From Siphonodentalium dalli (lineage: Eukaryota; Mollusca; Scaphopoda; Gadilida; Siphonodentaliidae), in NCBI GenBank assembly GCA_032622095.1, contig CP136069.1, forward strand, positions 205,454,690 to 205,518,689: a DNA stretch of 64,000 nt, written 5' to 3'. This document shows positions 43,481 to 55,438 of this stretch, one piece after another; the stretch's first letter is position 1; every line of letters begins with the position of its first letter. The notes under the pieces are model-generated. The model was not told where the DNA came from. It searched no databases and saw only the letters and a list, made by a program, of their open reading frames with translations. Position numbers and translations under genes: made by a program.

Positions 43481-44620
43481 ATGGAAGAGATCGTGATGAA
43501 CGGAACCACAGAAGAACAATCTCAGACAAATAACGTGTATTCAACCATTCAGGAGATCAGTGATGCCCGCGCCAATAAACTTCAACCAGTCGTCGGATTT
43601 CTGTTCGTCGTTATGTTCTTCGGTATATCAGGGAATATTCCAGTGATTATCGTATATGTTCAAAGATTAAAGCGCACTGCTACGAACATAATGATCATGA
43701 CAGCTGCAATATTGGACGTTTTATCTGGTTTACTGTCTATCCCGTTCGAAATTGTTGACACGATTTACCCATATATTAATGGAGATGTGATGATTATTCC
43801 GTGCAAAGTATTCAGGTTCATCGGATGGACTCTAAATGAATCTTCGTTTTATATATTTGTTTGCCTTGGGTATATAAGATACTGTAAGGTTGTGCGTCCT
43901 CTGTCAGTAATAACTTCCAAACATGGCGTCATATATGTCTGCGTCAGTATACTTATAAGCTCTGTTACGGCTGTACCGATTGTTATATTTTATGGCTACC
44001 ACACAGAAGTTATAATAATAGGAGGAAAGCAGTTCAATGGTTCAGACTGTTCCATAGACGATGATTTCAAAAACTCACACTGGATTATGGCTTATGCAGG
44101 ATTTTACCTACTTAACTTCGTGTTTTGTACAACATCGATAATTTACTTCTATTCGCGGATTCTTCGTCAGGTGTTGATGCTGAGCAAAAGAATGGTCGGA
44201 ACAACCGAAGTTCAAGTATCTAACTGCAGCATTAACGTTCCACCAGGAAGCATCTCAAATGATCAGTGCAGACAAAGTGGACATTCGAGTGTAGAAATAC
44301 GGGTGGTAAGCGGCAAGGTAATCAAATCTACGAAGACGCATGTTGTGTTTGCAATCATTACTTTTACCCTGATCTTCTGTTATACGCCTATTTTCGTTCT
44401 GAATATTTTGAACGCTCCCCTCCAACTTGATGATCGTAGAAAATTGGATCCCGATCTCGATCTGTTGCTTGGATTTCTTGAAAAAATGTCTGTTCTGAGC
44501 TTCTGCACCAATCCGATTGTCTATACGGCGATGGATGGACGATTCAGAAATGAATTATGGAAATTGTTGAAAGAAAAGTTCACTCTACACGACAGGACTG
44601 ATGAACGTTATAATGTGTAA
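43481..44620 (+). CDS. Class A (rhodopsin-like) GPCR, intronless, IRY variant
   Basis: A plasma-membrane seven-helix receptor of 379 residues with unknown ligand. Helices lie roughly at 35-60 (GN at 51-52), 69-92 (LD at 78-79), 105-130 (C108), 150-171, 201-226, 286-312 (FCYTP at 299-303) and 325-349 (NPIVY at 344-348). C190 in loop 2 can pair with C108. NGT at 7-9 is an N-glycosylation site, and the tail after helix 7 is short. IRY at 132-134 replaces the usual DRY, and the helix 4 tryptophan is not evident, so it is a divergent receptor. I chose ATG 43481 over 43418 because the hydrophilic glycosylated N-terminus suits class A. The stop lies inside the first repeat-like unit of the array that follows. 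Confidence 0.88.
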   Translation: MEEIVMNGTTEEQSQTNNVYSTIQEISDARANKLQPVVGFLFVVMFFGISGNIPVIIVYVQRLKRTATNIMIMTAAILDVLSGLLSIPFEIVDTIYPYINGDVMIIPCKVFRFIGWTLNESSFYIFVCLGYIRYCKVVRPLSVITSKHGVIYVCVSILISSVTAVPIVIFYGYHTEVIIIGGKQFNGSDCSIDDDFKNSHWIMAYAGFYLLNFVFCTTSIIYFYSRILRQVLMLSKRMVGTTEVQVSNCSINVPPGSISNDQCRQSGHSSVEIRVVSGKVIKSTKTHVVFAIITFTLIFCYTPIFVLNILNAPLQLDDRRKLDPDLDLLLGFLEKMSVLSFCTNPIVYTAMDGRFRNELWKLLKEKFTLHDRTDERYNV

Positions 44621-47600
44621 CACCGGTCTGACGTTATAATGTGTAACACCGGTCTGACGTTATAATGTGTAACACCGGTCTGACGTTATAATGTTACATC
44701 GATCTGACGTTATAATGTGTAACACAGGTCTGACGTTATAATGTGTAACACCGGTCTGACGTTATAATGTGTAACACAGGTCTGACGTTATAATGTGTAA
44801 CACCGGTCTGACGTTATAATGTGTAACACAGGTCTGACGTTATAATGTGTAACACCGGTCTGACGTTATAATGTTACATCGATCTGACGTTATTACAACA
44901 GTCTGGACAACCTCGTAGCGACATCTCGACAGGACTGATGGACGTTATAATGTGTAACACCGGTCTGACGTTATAATGTTACATCGATCTGACGTTATTA
45001 CACCAGTCTGGACAACCTCGTAGCGACATCTCGACAGGACTGATGGACGTTATAATGTGTAACACCGGTCTGGACAACCTCGTAGCGACATCTCGACAGG
45101 ACTGATGGACGTTATAATGTGTAACACCGGTCTGGACAACCTCGTAGCGACATCTCGACAGGACTGATGGACGTTATAATGTGTAACACCGGTCTGGACA
45201 ACCTCGTAGCGACATCTCGACAGGATTGATGGACGTTATAATGTGTAACACCGGTCTGACGTTATAATGTTACATCGATCTGACGTTATTACACCAGTCT
45301 GGACAACCTCGTAGCGACATCTCGACAGGACTGATGGACGTTATAATGTGTAACACCGGTCTGGACAACCTCGTAGCGACATCTCGACAGGACTGATGGA
45401 CGTTATAATGTGTAACACCGGTCTGGACAACCTCGTAGCGACATCTCGACAGGACTGATGGACGTTATAATGTGTAACACCGGTCTGGACAACCTCGTAG
45501 CGACATCTCGACAGGACTGATGGACGTTATAATGTGTAACACCGGTCTGGACAACCTCGTAGCGACATCTCGACAGGATTGATGGACGTTATAATGTGTA
45601 ACAACGGTCGTAGCGACATCTCGACAGGGCTGATGGACGTTATAATGTGTAACACCGGTCTGGACAACCTCGTAGCGACATCTCGACAGGCCTGATGGAC
45701 GTTATAATGTGTAACACCGGTCTGGACAACATCGCAGCGACATCTCGACAGGACTGATGGACGTTATAATGTGTAACACCAGTTTGGACAACCTCGTAGC
45801 GACATCTCGACAGGCCTGATGGACGTTATAATGTGTAACACCGGTCTGGACAACCTCGTAGCGACATCTCGACAGGATTGCTGGACGTTATAATGTGTAA
45901 CAACGGTCGTAGCGACATCTCGACAGGGCTGATGGACGTTATAATGTGTAACACCGGTCTGGACAACCTCGTAGCGACATCTCGACAGGCCTGATGGACG
46001 TTATAATGTGTAACACCGGTCTGGACAACATCGCAGCGACATCTCGACAGGACTGATGGACGTTATAATGTGTAACACCAGTTTGGACAACCTCGTAGCG
46101 ACATCTCGACAGGCCTGATGGACGTTATAATGTGTAACACCGGTCTGGACAACCTCGTAGCGACATCTCGACAGGATTGATGGACGTTATAATGTGTAAC
46201 AACGGTCGTAGCGACATCTCGACAGGGCTGATGGACGTTATAATGTGTAACACCGGTCTGGACAACCTCGTAGCGACATCTCGACAGGCCTGATGGACGT
46301 TATAATGTGTAACACCGGTCTGGACAACCTCGTAGCGACATCTCGACAGGACTGATGGACGTTATAATGTGTAACACCGGTCTGGACAACCTCGTAGCGA
46401 CGCAGGCCTGGTGGACGTTATAATGTGTAACACCGGTCTGGACAACCTCGTAGCGACATATCGACAGGACTGATGGACGTTATAATGTGTAACACCGTCT
46501 GGACAACCTCGTAGCGACATATGGGCAGGCCCGATGAACGTTATAATGTGTAACATCGGCCTGTGCAACCTCGTAGCGACATCTCGACAGGACTGATGGA
46601 CGTCATAATGTGTAACAACGGTCGTAGCGACATCTCGACAGGGCTGATGGACGTTATAATGTGTAACACCAGTCTGGACAACCTCGTAGCGACATATCGG
46701 CAGGCACAATGAACGTTATAATGTGTAACATCGGCCTGTGCAACATCGTAGCGACATCTCGACAGGATTGATGGACGTTATAATGTGTAACAACGGTCGT
46801 AGCGACATCTCGACAGGGCTGATGGACGTTATAATGTGTAACACCAGTCTGGACAACCTCGTAGCGACATCTCGACAGGCCTGGTGGACGTTATAATGTG
46901 TAACACCGGTCCGGACAACCTCGTAGCGACACAGGCCTGGTGGACGTTATAATGTGTAACACCGGTCTTGACAACCTCGTAGCGACATCTCGACAGGACT
47001 GATGGACGTTATAATGTGTAACACCGTCTGGACAACCTCGTAGCGACATATCGGCAGGCCCGATGAACGTTATAATGTGTAACATCGGCCTGTGCAACCT
47101 CGTAGCGACATCTCGACAGGACTGATGGACGTTATAATGAGTAACACCGGTCGTAGCGACATCTCGACCACGATCCGTGCAGAGTTCAGTCCCATGCGCA
47201 GGACTTACCGCTGCCAGCACCTACACGTAAATTGTCGTAATGTGAAGAAACGTCGCATTTATTTATTTGAGATTTGTGTATGTTACACTTCATTCTGTAT
47301 TATTCTGAGAAACTGAACTGTCCATATTTATTTGAACATGTCTAGATCAAGCCAGAACGAATTGTAACTGGCAAAACACTTCAATAAATTTTGTTATATT
47401 TAATTAAGAAAATACAATGTGCCGGCAGCGTTCAGACATCGCGTGGCGAGGGGACTGAACTCTGTTTTGCAGCTTGCATCTCGACAGGCCTGATGGACGT
47501 TATAATGTGTAACACCGGTCTGGACAACCTCGTAGCGACATCTCGACAGGCCTGATGGACGTTATAATGTGTAACACCGGTCTGGACAACCTCGTAGCGA

Positions 47601-47700
47601 CATCTCGACAGGACTGATGGACGTTATAATGTGTAACACCGGCCGTAGCGACATATCGACTGATGAACGTTATAATGTGTAACACCGGTCTGGACAACCG
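44590..47700. repeat. 26/62-bp array built from the GPCR 3' end
   Basis: First about 11 units of 26 bp (GACGTTATAATGTGTAACAC then CGGTCT), then roughly 40 units of 62 bp or shortened forms. Each 62-bp unit contains GACAGGACTGATG-GACGTTATAATGTGTAA, nearly identical to the last coding bases and stop of the receptor. The other half (CTGGACAACCTCGTAGCGAC) is not from the coding region. A MITE interrupts the array at 47169-47476. Confidence 0.95.
47169..47476. mobile_element. MITE of 308 bp with 9-bp target duplication inside the array
   Basis: CATCTCGAC, part of the array unit, is present on both sides (47160-47168 and 47477-47485). Imperfect inverted ends share GCAGAGTTCAGTCCC and CGCTGCC-GCAC. 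The 9-bp duplication suggests a Mutator-like origin. It contains AATAAA at 47383-47388, which could serve as a polyadenylation signal for the receptor transcript. Confidence 0.75.
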
Positions 47701-48390
47701 CGTGAGTGGGTTGCCCTGGAACTATTGAACAGGAAATATTGGTTACCGCTGTAAAAGTTATCAATATCATGTAAACAATATACATGGGAACCATGAATAA
47801 TTGACCAATCCGACGGATATTGTATGAAAAAGATGTTCTACACTAATTTTGAATACTAATGATAAAACAAATTGCGACTAACCGGACAGTGGCTTCGAAG
47901 TGGATACATGTATGAACATATATTGGAGTGTTCAATATTGGTCTTTGTTAGAGTAATGGCATGCCTTTCGTTTTTGGTATATTGATTTTGATAAAAATAA
48001 ATGGCTGAGCTGACTGCAAAAAAAATACATTTCTTGTGTGTTTGCACACCGACCAATCGTTTCTGTGCTGTGGCGGGTGTTTGTCCGCTGTGCTGGAGTG
48101 TACGGCCGCTGTGGTAGTCAAATAGCGCTTTTTCGAGCGACCGAAACACAGACACTCACTTTTATCGACATGGATAGGTAATTATCATATGTATTACAAT
48201 AAATGTTCACAACCATGTAGGTTGATATTGGTGCCAACAGATGCACGCTTCCGCGCCTCTCCGTTAGTTTCTATGTCTGAGAAAAACGCTACACAAAATG
48301 CCTGGGTATGGTTTCTGAGCATTTCTCTCACCTGGCCGGAAACAGTCTGATTTTAACCCATAACACGTGGACAGTCACACCCTACAGTTG
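47701..48390. other. Intergenic DNA
   Basis: A minus-strand frame at 47856-48155 begins MSVFRSLEKALFDYHSG but has no recognised domain. No bounded repeat. Confidence 0.35.
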
Positions 48391-48394
48391 CGCC

Positions 48395-48550
48395 TTAAAC
48401 TGGCCGCACACGTCGCAACAATGTTGTGCAACAATGTTGTAGAGACCCTACAACATTGTTGTGGGTGTCCGCACACGATACAACAAAGTTGCACAACAAT
48501 GTTGTGCAACAATGTTATGACTGACCGCACACGGTGAATTTGTTGTACAA
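48395..48550. repeat. Inverted/direct repeat of ACAACATTGTTG
   Basis: Several self-complementary CAACAATGTTGTGCAACAAT blocks spaced by GCACACG-type motifs (GGCCGCACACGTCG, GTCCGCACACGAT, GACCGCACACGGTG). It looks like the end of a DNA transposon, but the other end was not located. Confidence 0.5.
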
Positions 48551-49175
48551 GTCACGTTTGTTGTACAAGTTACGTGATAAAACGTCATCAAATCATGTCA
48601 CATGATTGCCATTTTGGAAGCCATTTTGAGTAATTTGATTTATAAACACATTAGTGTGACACATTTAAGGTAGATCAAAACAATACACACCGTTCATACC
48701 AAAGATAGTTACATTTTACTAGAACAAAAATTTGCCGATATTTCTGTCAAGTTTGTGATAGAAAAATCTAATATATCTGGTATTGTCAATGGTGACAATA
48801 TTAAAAATTAACCAGGGTGCATCAAATATGTTAGTGTTCAATGTATAGAAGGCAGAATAGCCAATTTTATACATCAACCACTTGTAAGCGATTGCGGGGC
48901 ACGCTGTGGCAATATCTACCATTTTCCATATTTTGGCAGCCAAATATACAAAAGAATGCAGTTATTGGGTTCCATTCCTTCAAGGTAATAATTTTTCGAA
49001 ATGGAAAAAAAACTATTATGGAAGTTGCTGGAAAGACGATCAAAATATAAGGAAGTCGTGCTTATTTAGGAACGAATTGGGGTTTGGACAGTGACACGCT
49101 TAATACAATCGAGGAACATGTGCCTTATACATGTATGGTCAACGTTCGAGAAAAGTTAATTAAGCTAGGTGGGTA
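48551..49175. other. Intergenic DNA, possible decayed coding sequence
   Basis: The minus-strand frame 48719-48943 (MAAKIWKMVDIATACPAIAY...) has no recognised motif. It may belong to the transposon whose end is at 48395-48550. Confidence 0.3.
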
Positions 49176-49367
49176 ATGTTCCAGCAGAAGTTCGAGAATC
49201 AACAGAACGTAGTTGATCTTTCTGCACTTCCATCATGTGGGGAATATTTAATTCTACACTCAAAACGAGCCAACAGCGGAGACTTGCAACCGTTGCCAAA
49301 TCAACCACTTCAGATGTTGCACTTCAAGGATGGACGGCCGATAGGCAACCTTACCTGGGTTGTTTGA
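49176..49367 (+). pseudogene. Possible decayed transposon-associated gene fragment
   Basis: The frame reads LSALPSCGEYLILHSKRAN followed by LHFKDGRPIGNLTW. The pattern LPxxxxxLxxHxKRA resembles a segment I recall from uncharacterised proteins associated with mobile elements in invertebrates. The frame is short, ends soon after, and the flanks do not continue it, so it is probably a broken remnant. Identity is uncertain. Confidence 0.25.
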
Positions 49368-50537
49368 ATGAATCTTCCGTGAAGATGTTGCAGAAATTCT
49401 ATTTACCATCACATTTGATCAAATTGACAGTGACAGAGATGAGATTGCATTATCTGTTGGCAGAACTATTGCATTTTATGATATGAATTATATCAACTAT
49501 ATATATATATATAGTATGAACGACCTTTCGAGTTTAGCATAGCATAATATTGAAAGCAATTAAGAACACTATCTTGGGGTAGGGTTAAGTTTTACTTTAT
49601 TTCTTAATTCTGGTACATGATTATAGCATTTCATGCCTGGTGTTGGTGATGAATGTTTTCTTATTTTAGTACATGTTGTGCAGCTGTATCAATAAAACTG
49701 ACAAAGTCATGGGAATTTTTTTTGAAATTTTTCACTTAAAAATAATCAAACATTTAGACAATTTAGTGAAAAAAATCAAATATTTAAATAAAAAAGACTC
49801 TCTCATAACATAAACTTCTGCAGATACATGCTAATTTCACGATATATGATAAGACTCTGAATTGGTTAACAAAACGGAACGAAAACGGGCTATTCTAACA
49901 TGACAGGTATTTTCAGATAGAAAATCAGTTTTAGGGGGGGGGGGGGAGGGTTAAGTTTTTGGAAATATCAGTGCTTGTGATATTGTGATATTAGTAAATC
50001 AGGTATAAAATGTTGAATATTTTGATGCACAACTGAGAGCTGTATACCAAAAAATGATAAATTTATAGGAAATCTTCTGGAAAACTTTTTTGAAAAAGCA
50101 TTGCAATTTATGCATTTTTTCTGACATTTTCGTGAATTTTTCAAACAATTGTTGGAGAATATAATTTTTTGCCCATATTTAATGTTAAGCAACCCAGATA
50201 GAATAAATATCTGATATTCAAGTATATTTTATTCGACATTTGTCTTATTTTATTGGTTTTCCTGATTACACTGAAATTTGCAGGTCAAAAACACTAAAAA
50301 TGTCAAAAAAATATATTTTCCTCCTGCTCCGCCCTGGATACCTCAGTGTTTTGGGACAAGGATACTCGTAGATAGCGTCAAAAATTTTACCATTTCGTGC
50401 GACACTACCCTCATCTGGGGGCCGATATGAAGCACGAAAGCATAGTAGTAGCACAATGATTATATTCTTAGGATCTCTTTGTGTCATTTAAACCGAATGA
50501 TGACAGTATTTGGTTCGCCTCATTGATAACACTTTGC
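49368..50537. other. Intergenic DNA with a G-run
   Basis: A (TA)n run at about 49498-49513 and 13 G at 49934-49946. Minus-strand frames at 49968-50192 and 50266-50487 lack recognisable motifs. Confidence 0.35.
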
Positions 50538-51057
50538 TTAAAGGCCCACGTGCCTTGATATAACATATGTTTTAATAATAATCTATGCCATAATATATGA
50601 TTAAAATACTATAATTCATCACCATTTGGAACATCGTGTCTCAGAATGTCTCAGAAGGTGCCCATAGAATAATAGAAAATAGCTGAAATCATAAAATCAT
50701 TTCCCCCCGTTATGGCTCCCAGAATGCAACATAATTCAAACTAGTTTATTTTCAATGGAAGGTGAATTACTCTATATGTAAATATATAGAGTTATGCCCC
50801 TTCCATTGAAAATAATAGACTCTGTGCAGAAACTTGAGCATAGAACAGACATCGATATCTCAACAAAAACAAAATGTTCACAGTTTATTACATCAAATAA
50901 GTTGATAACACAATGTTTTGGGGCTTCCTCTTCAAATGGTATATAATATGGCGTATATTTTATATAAAGTAATATGGGAGTTCGAAAATTAAGTGGACCT
51001 TTAAAGAATATTTTATATAATGTGATTTGGGGGTTCGAAAATTAAGTGGTCCTTTAA
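50538..51057. mobile_element. TTAA-flanked foldback element
   Basis: TTAA at 50538-50541 and 51054-51057 with imperfect inverted ends AGGCCCACGT / AGGACCACTT. Internal palindrome around TATATGTAAATATATAGAG. Its right end is duplicated (TTCGAAAATTAAGTGG at about 50983 and 51035). Relatives at 20395-20850 and, in part, 17340-17470. Confidence 0.7.
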
Positions 51058-51620
51058 CTGTACCCAAATGAACAGATGAACGGGATTTTTAACTTCTGAA
51101 CTGGGTGAAGGTCGGTCAAATCGTGTCTCCCCCCTGTATTTCGGTATACCCAGGGCTGCCGATTACCAGTCATTAACGTCGCATTAGTGCTATAAGGTCG
51201 TAACTCCATTTTGGCGGGAAATGAGTATTTGATATTATTCGAATCGTGAGAAAAAATACAATCCGATGGGCCAAACTGTTTTTGCATTGGAAGGCAAATA
51301 TTCTCACAAACCAGTGACACAAATGTCGTATCTCCAGCGATCTTCAGAATTATTCGTGCTATAAGGTCGTGTGTCCAATAGCAGCCAATCGGATGCTTTA
51401 GGTTGTCCACGTGACTTCTGTTTTGTGTTTGTAAATTCTCAAATGTGTGCTATATGGATAATATGGTCGTATCTCCATGTTAGTCACGTGATCATTTGGT
51501 GATTTAAATTTGGTGATTGTTTCACAAATGTCTGTATGATGATGCACATGAGTGAATATTCATAATGTAGAATAGGCATTTTTTAGTTCATAGACACATG
51601 CGATTGCCACCATATTTAGC
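51058..51620. other. Intergenic DNA with a dispersed fragment
   Basis: 51068-51160 (CTGAACTGGGTGAAGGTCGG ... CCCTGTATT) resembles 52810-52870 and 53000-53060, so this block occurs three times. Confidence 0.45.
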
Positions 51621-52209
51621 TTAAAGGGGTACTGTACGCCATTTTCATTAAATTTCCGGTGACAACAACGATCTAATATCGATAATATATAGAAACATAA
51701 GCAATTTGAGTCGAAGATGTATTCTGTAAACGCTCAGGTTAATAAGCTATCTTAAAATTTAATAATTTAAAAGTTAATAATTTGATATAATTTGAATTTA
51801 TGACTGGAGCCATAAAATGGCGTCAATTAAAAACGAATTTCCGTAATCAAACAAAGTAATTGAGGGATACTGGATTGTTAAACCGATCGCACACACGATC
51901 GCTTAAAATATTATGATGATACGGGGAGAACACTCAAGCCACTCACTGACTAGCGACGATACAATAACTTAAATGAGTATATGGGACTAGTATGCCTATA
52001 ATATAACTTTTATTTGATTCATTTGGTTGAAAACTGTACAAAAATTACTCGTCAACGACAATTTGTATTTTTGCATTCCGGTAAATTTGTCATCCGTAAC
52101 ACTACTTCGTACTCAACAGACTTTAAATAATGAAAAAAATGTTACCTTATTCTCCGACTCGGAGACTATAGAAACCAACAACAACATTTGGCGTACAGTA
52201 CCCCTTTAA
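51621..52209. mobile_element. TTAA-flanked element with perfect 17-bp inverted ends
   Basis: TTAA at 51621-51624 and 52206-52209. Ends AGGGGTACTGTACGCCA and exact complement TGGCGTACAGTACCCCT. 589 bp with no transposase. TTAA target sites again point to a piggyBac-type origin. Confidence 0.85.
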
Positions 52210-52258
52210 TCTGTATTTATTAGCACAACTTCCTTGTAGCACGGAAACCAATAGCAAA

Positions 52259-52558
52259 ATGTCTTATCACCAAACAAGTTATTGCTTTTTAAAAGAAAAC
52301 GAGGGAGTAAACAGAACAAATATGTGGTTAAATGGACAGCTAATGTCAGTTTTCATTGGGATAAATACAACAATACGTCATGCTTTGTCAACATTAGGAG
52401 AAATGTTGTCTGAAAACTTCAACCTTCATTTTCTCGGAAAGTTACGACCTTATGTGACGATTTTGCCTCACCCAGACACCCACACCGTCTACGTTCGTTA
52501 TAAGTGGGTTAAACAGCGTTCTGGAGAATCTGCTGAACTGGACTCGATGTATTGCTGA
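52259..52558 (+). other. Unassigned 99-codon open frame
   Basis: Open from ATG 52259 into the 22-bp array. Composition is protein-like (RPYVTILPHPDTHTVYVRYK near the end) but no domain is recognised and no splice context is evident. Could be an exon fragment or chance. Confidence 0.2.
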
Positions 52559-52808
52559 ACTGGACTCGATGTATTGCTGAACTGGACTCGATGTATTGCT
52601 GAACTGGGCTCGATGTATTGCTGAACTGGACTCGATGTATTGCTGAACTGGACTCGATGTATTGCTGAACTGGACTCGATGTATTGCTGAACTGGGCTCG
52701 ATGTATTGCTGAACTGGACTCGATGTATTGCTGAACTGGACTCGATGTATTGCTGAACTGGACTCGATGTATTGCTGAACTGGGCTCGATGTATTGCTGA
52801 ACTGGACT
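52545..52808. repeat. 22-bp tandem repeat, 12 copies
   Basis: Unit CTGAACTGGACTCGATGTATTG, or with GGGCTCG in some units. The overlapping minus-strand frames rich in SSAIHRVQFSNT result from the absence of stops. Confidence 0.95.
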
Positions 52809-53940
52809 TTGAACTGCTGAACTGGGATTGAGGTCCGTCAAATTGTGTCCCTCCCTGTATTGGGATATAACCCATATAATATATGTCATTTACACAACCT
52901 ACGGCAGACTATCTTCGTTATAATTGAGTTAACTTCGTTCGGATCAGTCTTCTGAACTGCACCTGACTAACTGCTGAATTGCTGAATGGCATTTTGAACT
53001 GCTGAACTAGGTTGGAGGTCGGTCGAATGAAATTCCTTCCCTGTATTGGAATGTACCCCATCGATTACATGCATCTGCGTGGCCTCCGACGATCGTAAAA
53101 CTGTGTTCGGGAGAATCTGCTGAACTTTATTCGATGATCAGAGGTGGCGGAATCTCGGTTTGTTTACATTACGAACATTTGAGTCCGTAATCGGAATCCG
53201 AATCCGAATCTGGATTACCACGAGATTGAGATTACAGTCTGTTACTGATTCTGCCCATTTCTGGTCTGTTCGTTTACCGAACCAAGTCGTACGGGGTCTA
53301 ATCTGTAATCTGAATCCAGATTCTGAATCCGGATTCGCACGAGATAACGACTCTGTGTCCGCAAATGGTGAGACTCCACACATTTAGAGTTATTCCTCTT
53401 GGTTCGAGACAGCCCCATGGCAAAAAATAGTTTCAAACTTAACATAACGGCTGGCATTGTTATAAGCCTTCAATTCAATACATCATGCAATGTACTGTCA
53501 ATCAAGGGCGTCATAAGTAGGGGCATATGGGCCAGTTGCCTATATCCTGTCCTCCAGGAACCCCAGATTGGCAGAAATATTAAAAACTATGGCAAGAAAA
53601 GTAACTTTTATGATATATATTCATATGATAGCTTAAATTAACATGAACCTATCAAACCAACTGTATTTCAATTATGTTTTTCTAACATTTTTTATCCGTT
53701 TTTGGACACTATGTTTGGCCTCTGAAACTGAATTGTGTACTTTTCTCAACAACCTGCACCCCCCATTGTCGAGTATGCCCCGATTCCCCGAAACCCCTGT
53801 CGGACAGTCGGTTAACAAACTTCCCACAGATATTTTCGACCTGAACGGACATTTCTCATCAAGAGATAAATGTTACAAGAATTTATTTCAAAACCACCTA
53901 TAATACGCACACGTTTGACTACCAAAAGATAGTCAATCGG
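52809..53940. other. Intergenic DNA with a fold-back segment
   Basis: Near 53185-53345, repeats of GAATCCGAATC / GATTCTGAATCCGGATTCG can pair. Open frames at 53399-53641 and 53643-53903 lack recognised motifs. Confidence 0.4.
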
Positions 53941-54294
53941 GGTTCACGATATGATGGCTATTGGCATATAAACGCGACCACGGGAGGCACGCGTGGTTTC
54001 GATTGAATATCTTTAAAACACTTCAAATATGTCCGTTATTTCGTCAAAAACACTTCTTCAAATATCTCCGTTATTTCGTTTACAAAAATAATTTCATATT
54101 TCTATATTTCGTTCTATATTTCGCTGTATTTTCCTATTTCGCTTTTTCGTTGTATTTCATATTTCGATAATTCGCTATATTTTACATATTATGGGATATG
54201 GGATTATATGATATCCAACATTCTGATATTCAATCGAACATCGCGTGCCACTTGTGCTCGCGATTTGATGCCACTAGCCACCTAATCGTGAACC
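53941..54294. mobile_element. Foldback MITE with about 75-bp arms
   Basis: GGTTCACGAT through GATTGAATATC (53941-54010) is repeated inverted at 54222-54294. The interior contains two copies of CAAATAT(G/C)TCCGTTATTTCG. Confidence 0.72.
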
Positions 54295-55438
54295 ACGATT
54301 ACATATTGTTCGCTATATAATCCTTGGCGTATTGGCTGGCAAACACCTCAATAGGCAGTTGCAATATACTGATGAGTATCTGAACCTCCATATTACGTAA
54401 ATTGGAAGTGGGGACGGGTGGCGTGTGGGGGGGGGGGCTGCTTAAGATATAGATCACGACACGAAATATCGATATATACAGGCTGTATATTCTCTGAATA
54501 AAAACCATTTGGTTTGTGGTTCTGACTCAGGGTTTCATTATATATATGCCGCTTGTGGAACTGTCACATTATGTCGTTAATTGTGTAGCCCTCGATGATG
54601 ACATCAGTCATCACAAACATTGCACATCTGCAAATGTTCTTTTGTTGCAAAGTGTGACAATTACACTTAACTTGCATTTTAATTTTGGTTGCAAATTAAA
54701 TTAAGACACAAATTCACACAATCCTCATGGTCGCTCTATAGTAATACATGTCAAAGGAATGTGCATTTTAGCCTTTGGGGAAAGACTATTCAAATCTATT
54801 ACACAATGCATGGTGTGTGTCAAACTATATAAATTCCGAGAATAATTCAAATGGTGAGAAATTATAAACACAACACTCTGCATGCCTGAACACTGAACAC
54901 AACACTCTGCATGCCTGGGCGCTATCGACCGACTTTGTATCGATTGAAACCCATTGGTCCATATTGATAAGCCGTGGGCCTTATAACGAATTAGTTAATT
55001 GTCACTGAAACTTGGTTGCGAAATGTTGGTCACGCTAAACCGATTGACAATTAGATTATAACGCAAAAAGCCGTTTGTGTCAAAATTATTGAAATGAAAT
55101 AAATTAGAACAGTTTTCCGACAAAAAGAATAAAACCGGCTGATTTGAGATAACGGTGGTCGATCTCTTCCGGGTTAGAATTAACTACAACATCATTTATA
55201 TAAATCCATATTTCAAATCTTCTAATAGATATTGGGTCAATGCAAGGCCTTTTCGCGGAAAAAAACTCAAATCTATTTTTGGGTCTAAGTCCAGCATGGT
55301 ATGAAAATGTGAAAACCGAGGAAACTGGGACCAACTTCGAGTGAGAGTGCTCGCATGGAACACTCCTCCCGCCAAAAATTATGTTCTAAAAATAATGTTC
55401 CCATGATTTCGTAATTTATTCTGGTTCAAATAGTCATC
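54295..55438. other. Intergenic DNA
   Basis: An 11-G run at 54427-54437, a short direct duplication ACACAACACTCTGCATGCCT at about 54870 and 54898, and a minus-strand frame 55104-55334 without recognised motif. Confidence 0.35.

Noticed and set aside
47383-47388. AATAAA as the native end of the GPCR 3' UTR
   Set aside because: It lies inside a MITE with a clear 9-bp target duplication, so it is at best a co-opted signal.
46362-47697. Minus-strand frames with VLHIITSIRP-type repeats
   Set aside because: Antisense reading of the GPCR-derived array. Units vary in length, so the frame is not maintained.
48719-48943. Minus-strand frame MAAKIWKMVDIATACPAIAY as a gene
   Set aside because: No recognised domain, short, and close to a transposon-like end. 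Kept only as a possible remnant.
52498-52889. Minus-strand proteins rich in SSAIHRVQFSNT repeats
   Set aside because: Two overlapping frames of a 22-bp repeat, with no conserved flanks or start context.
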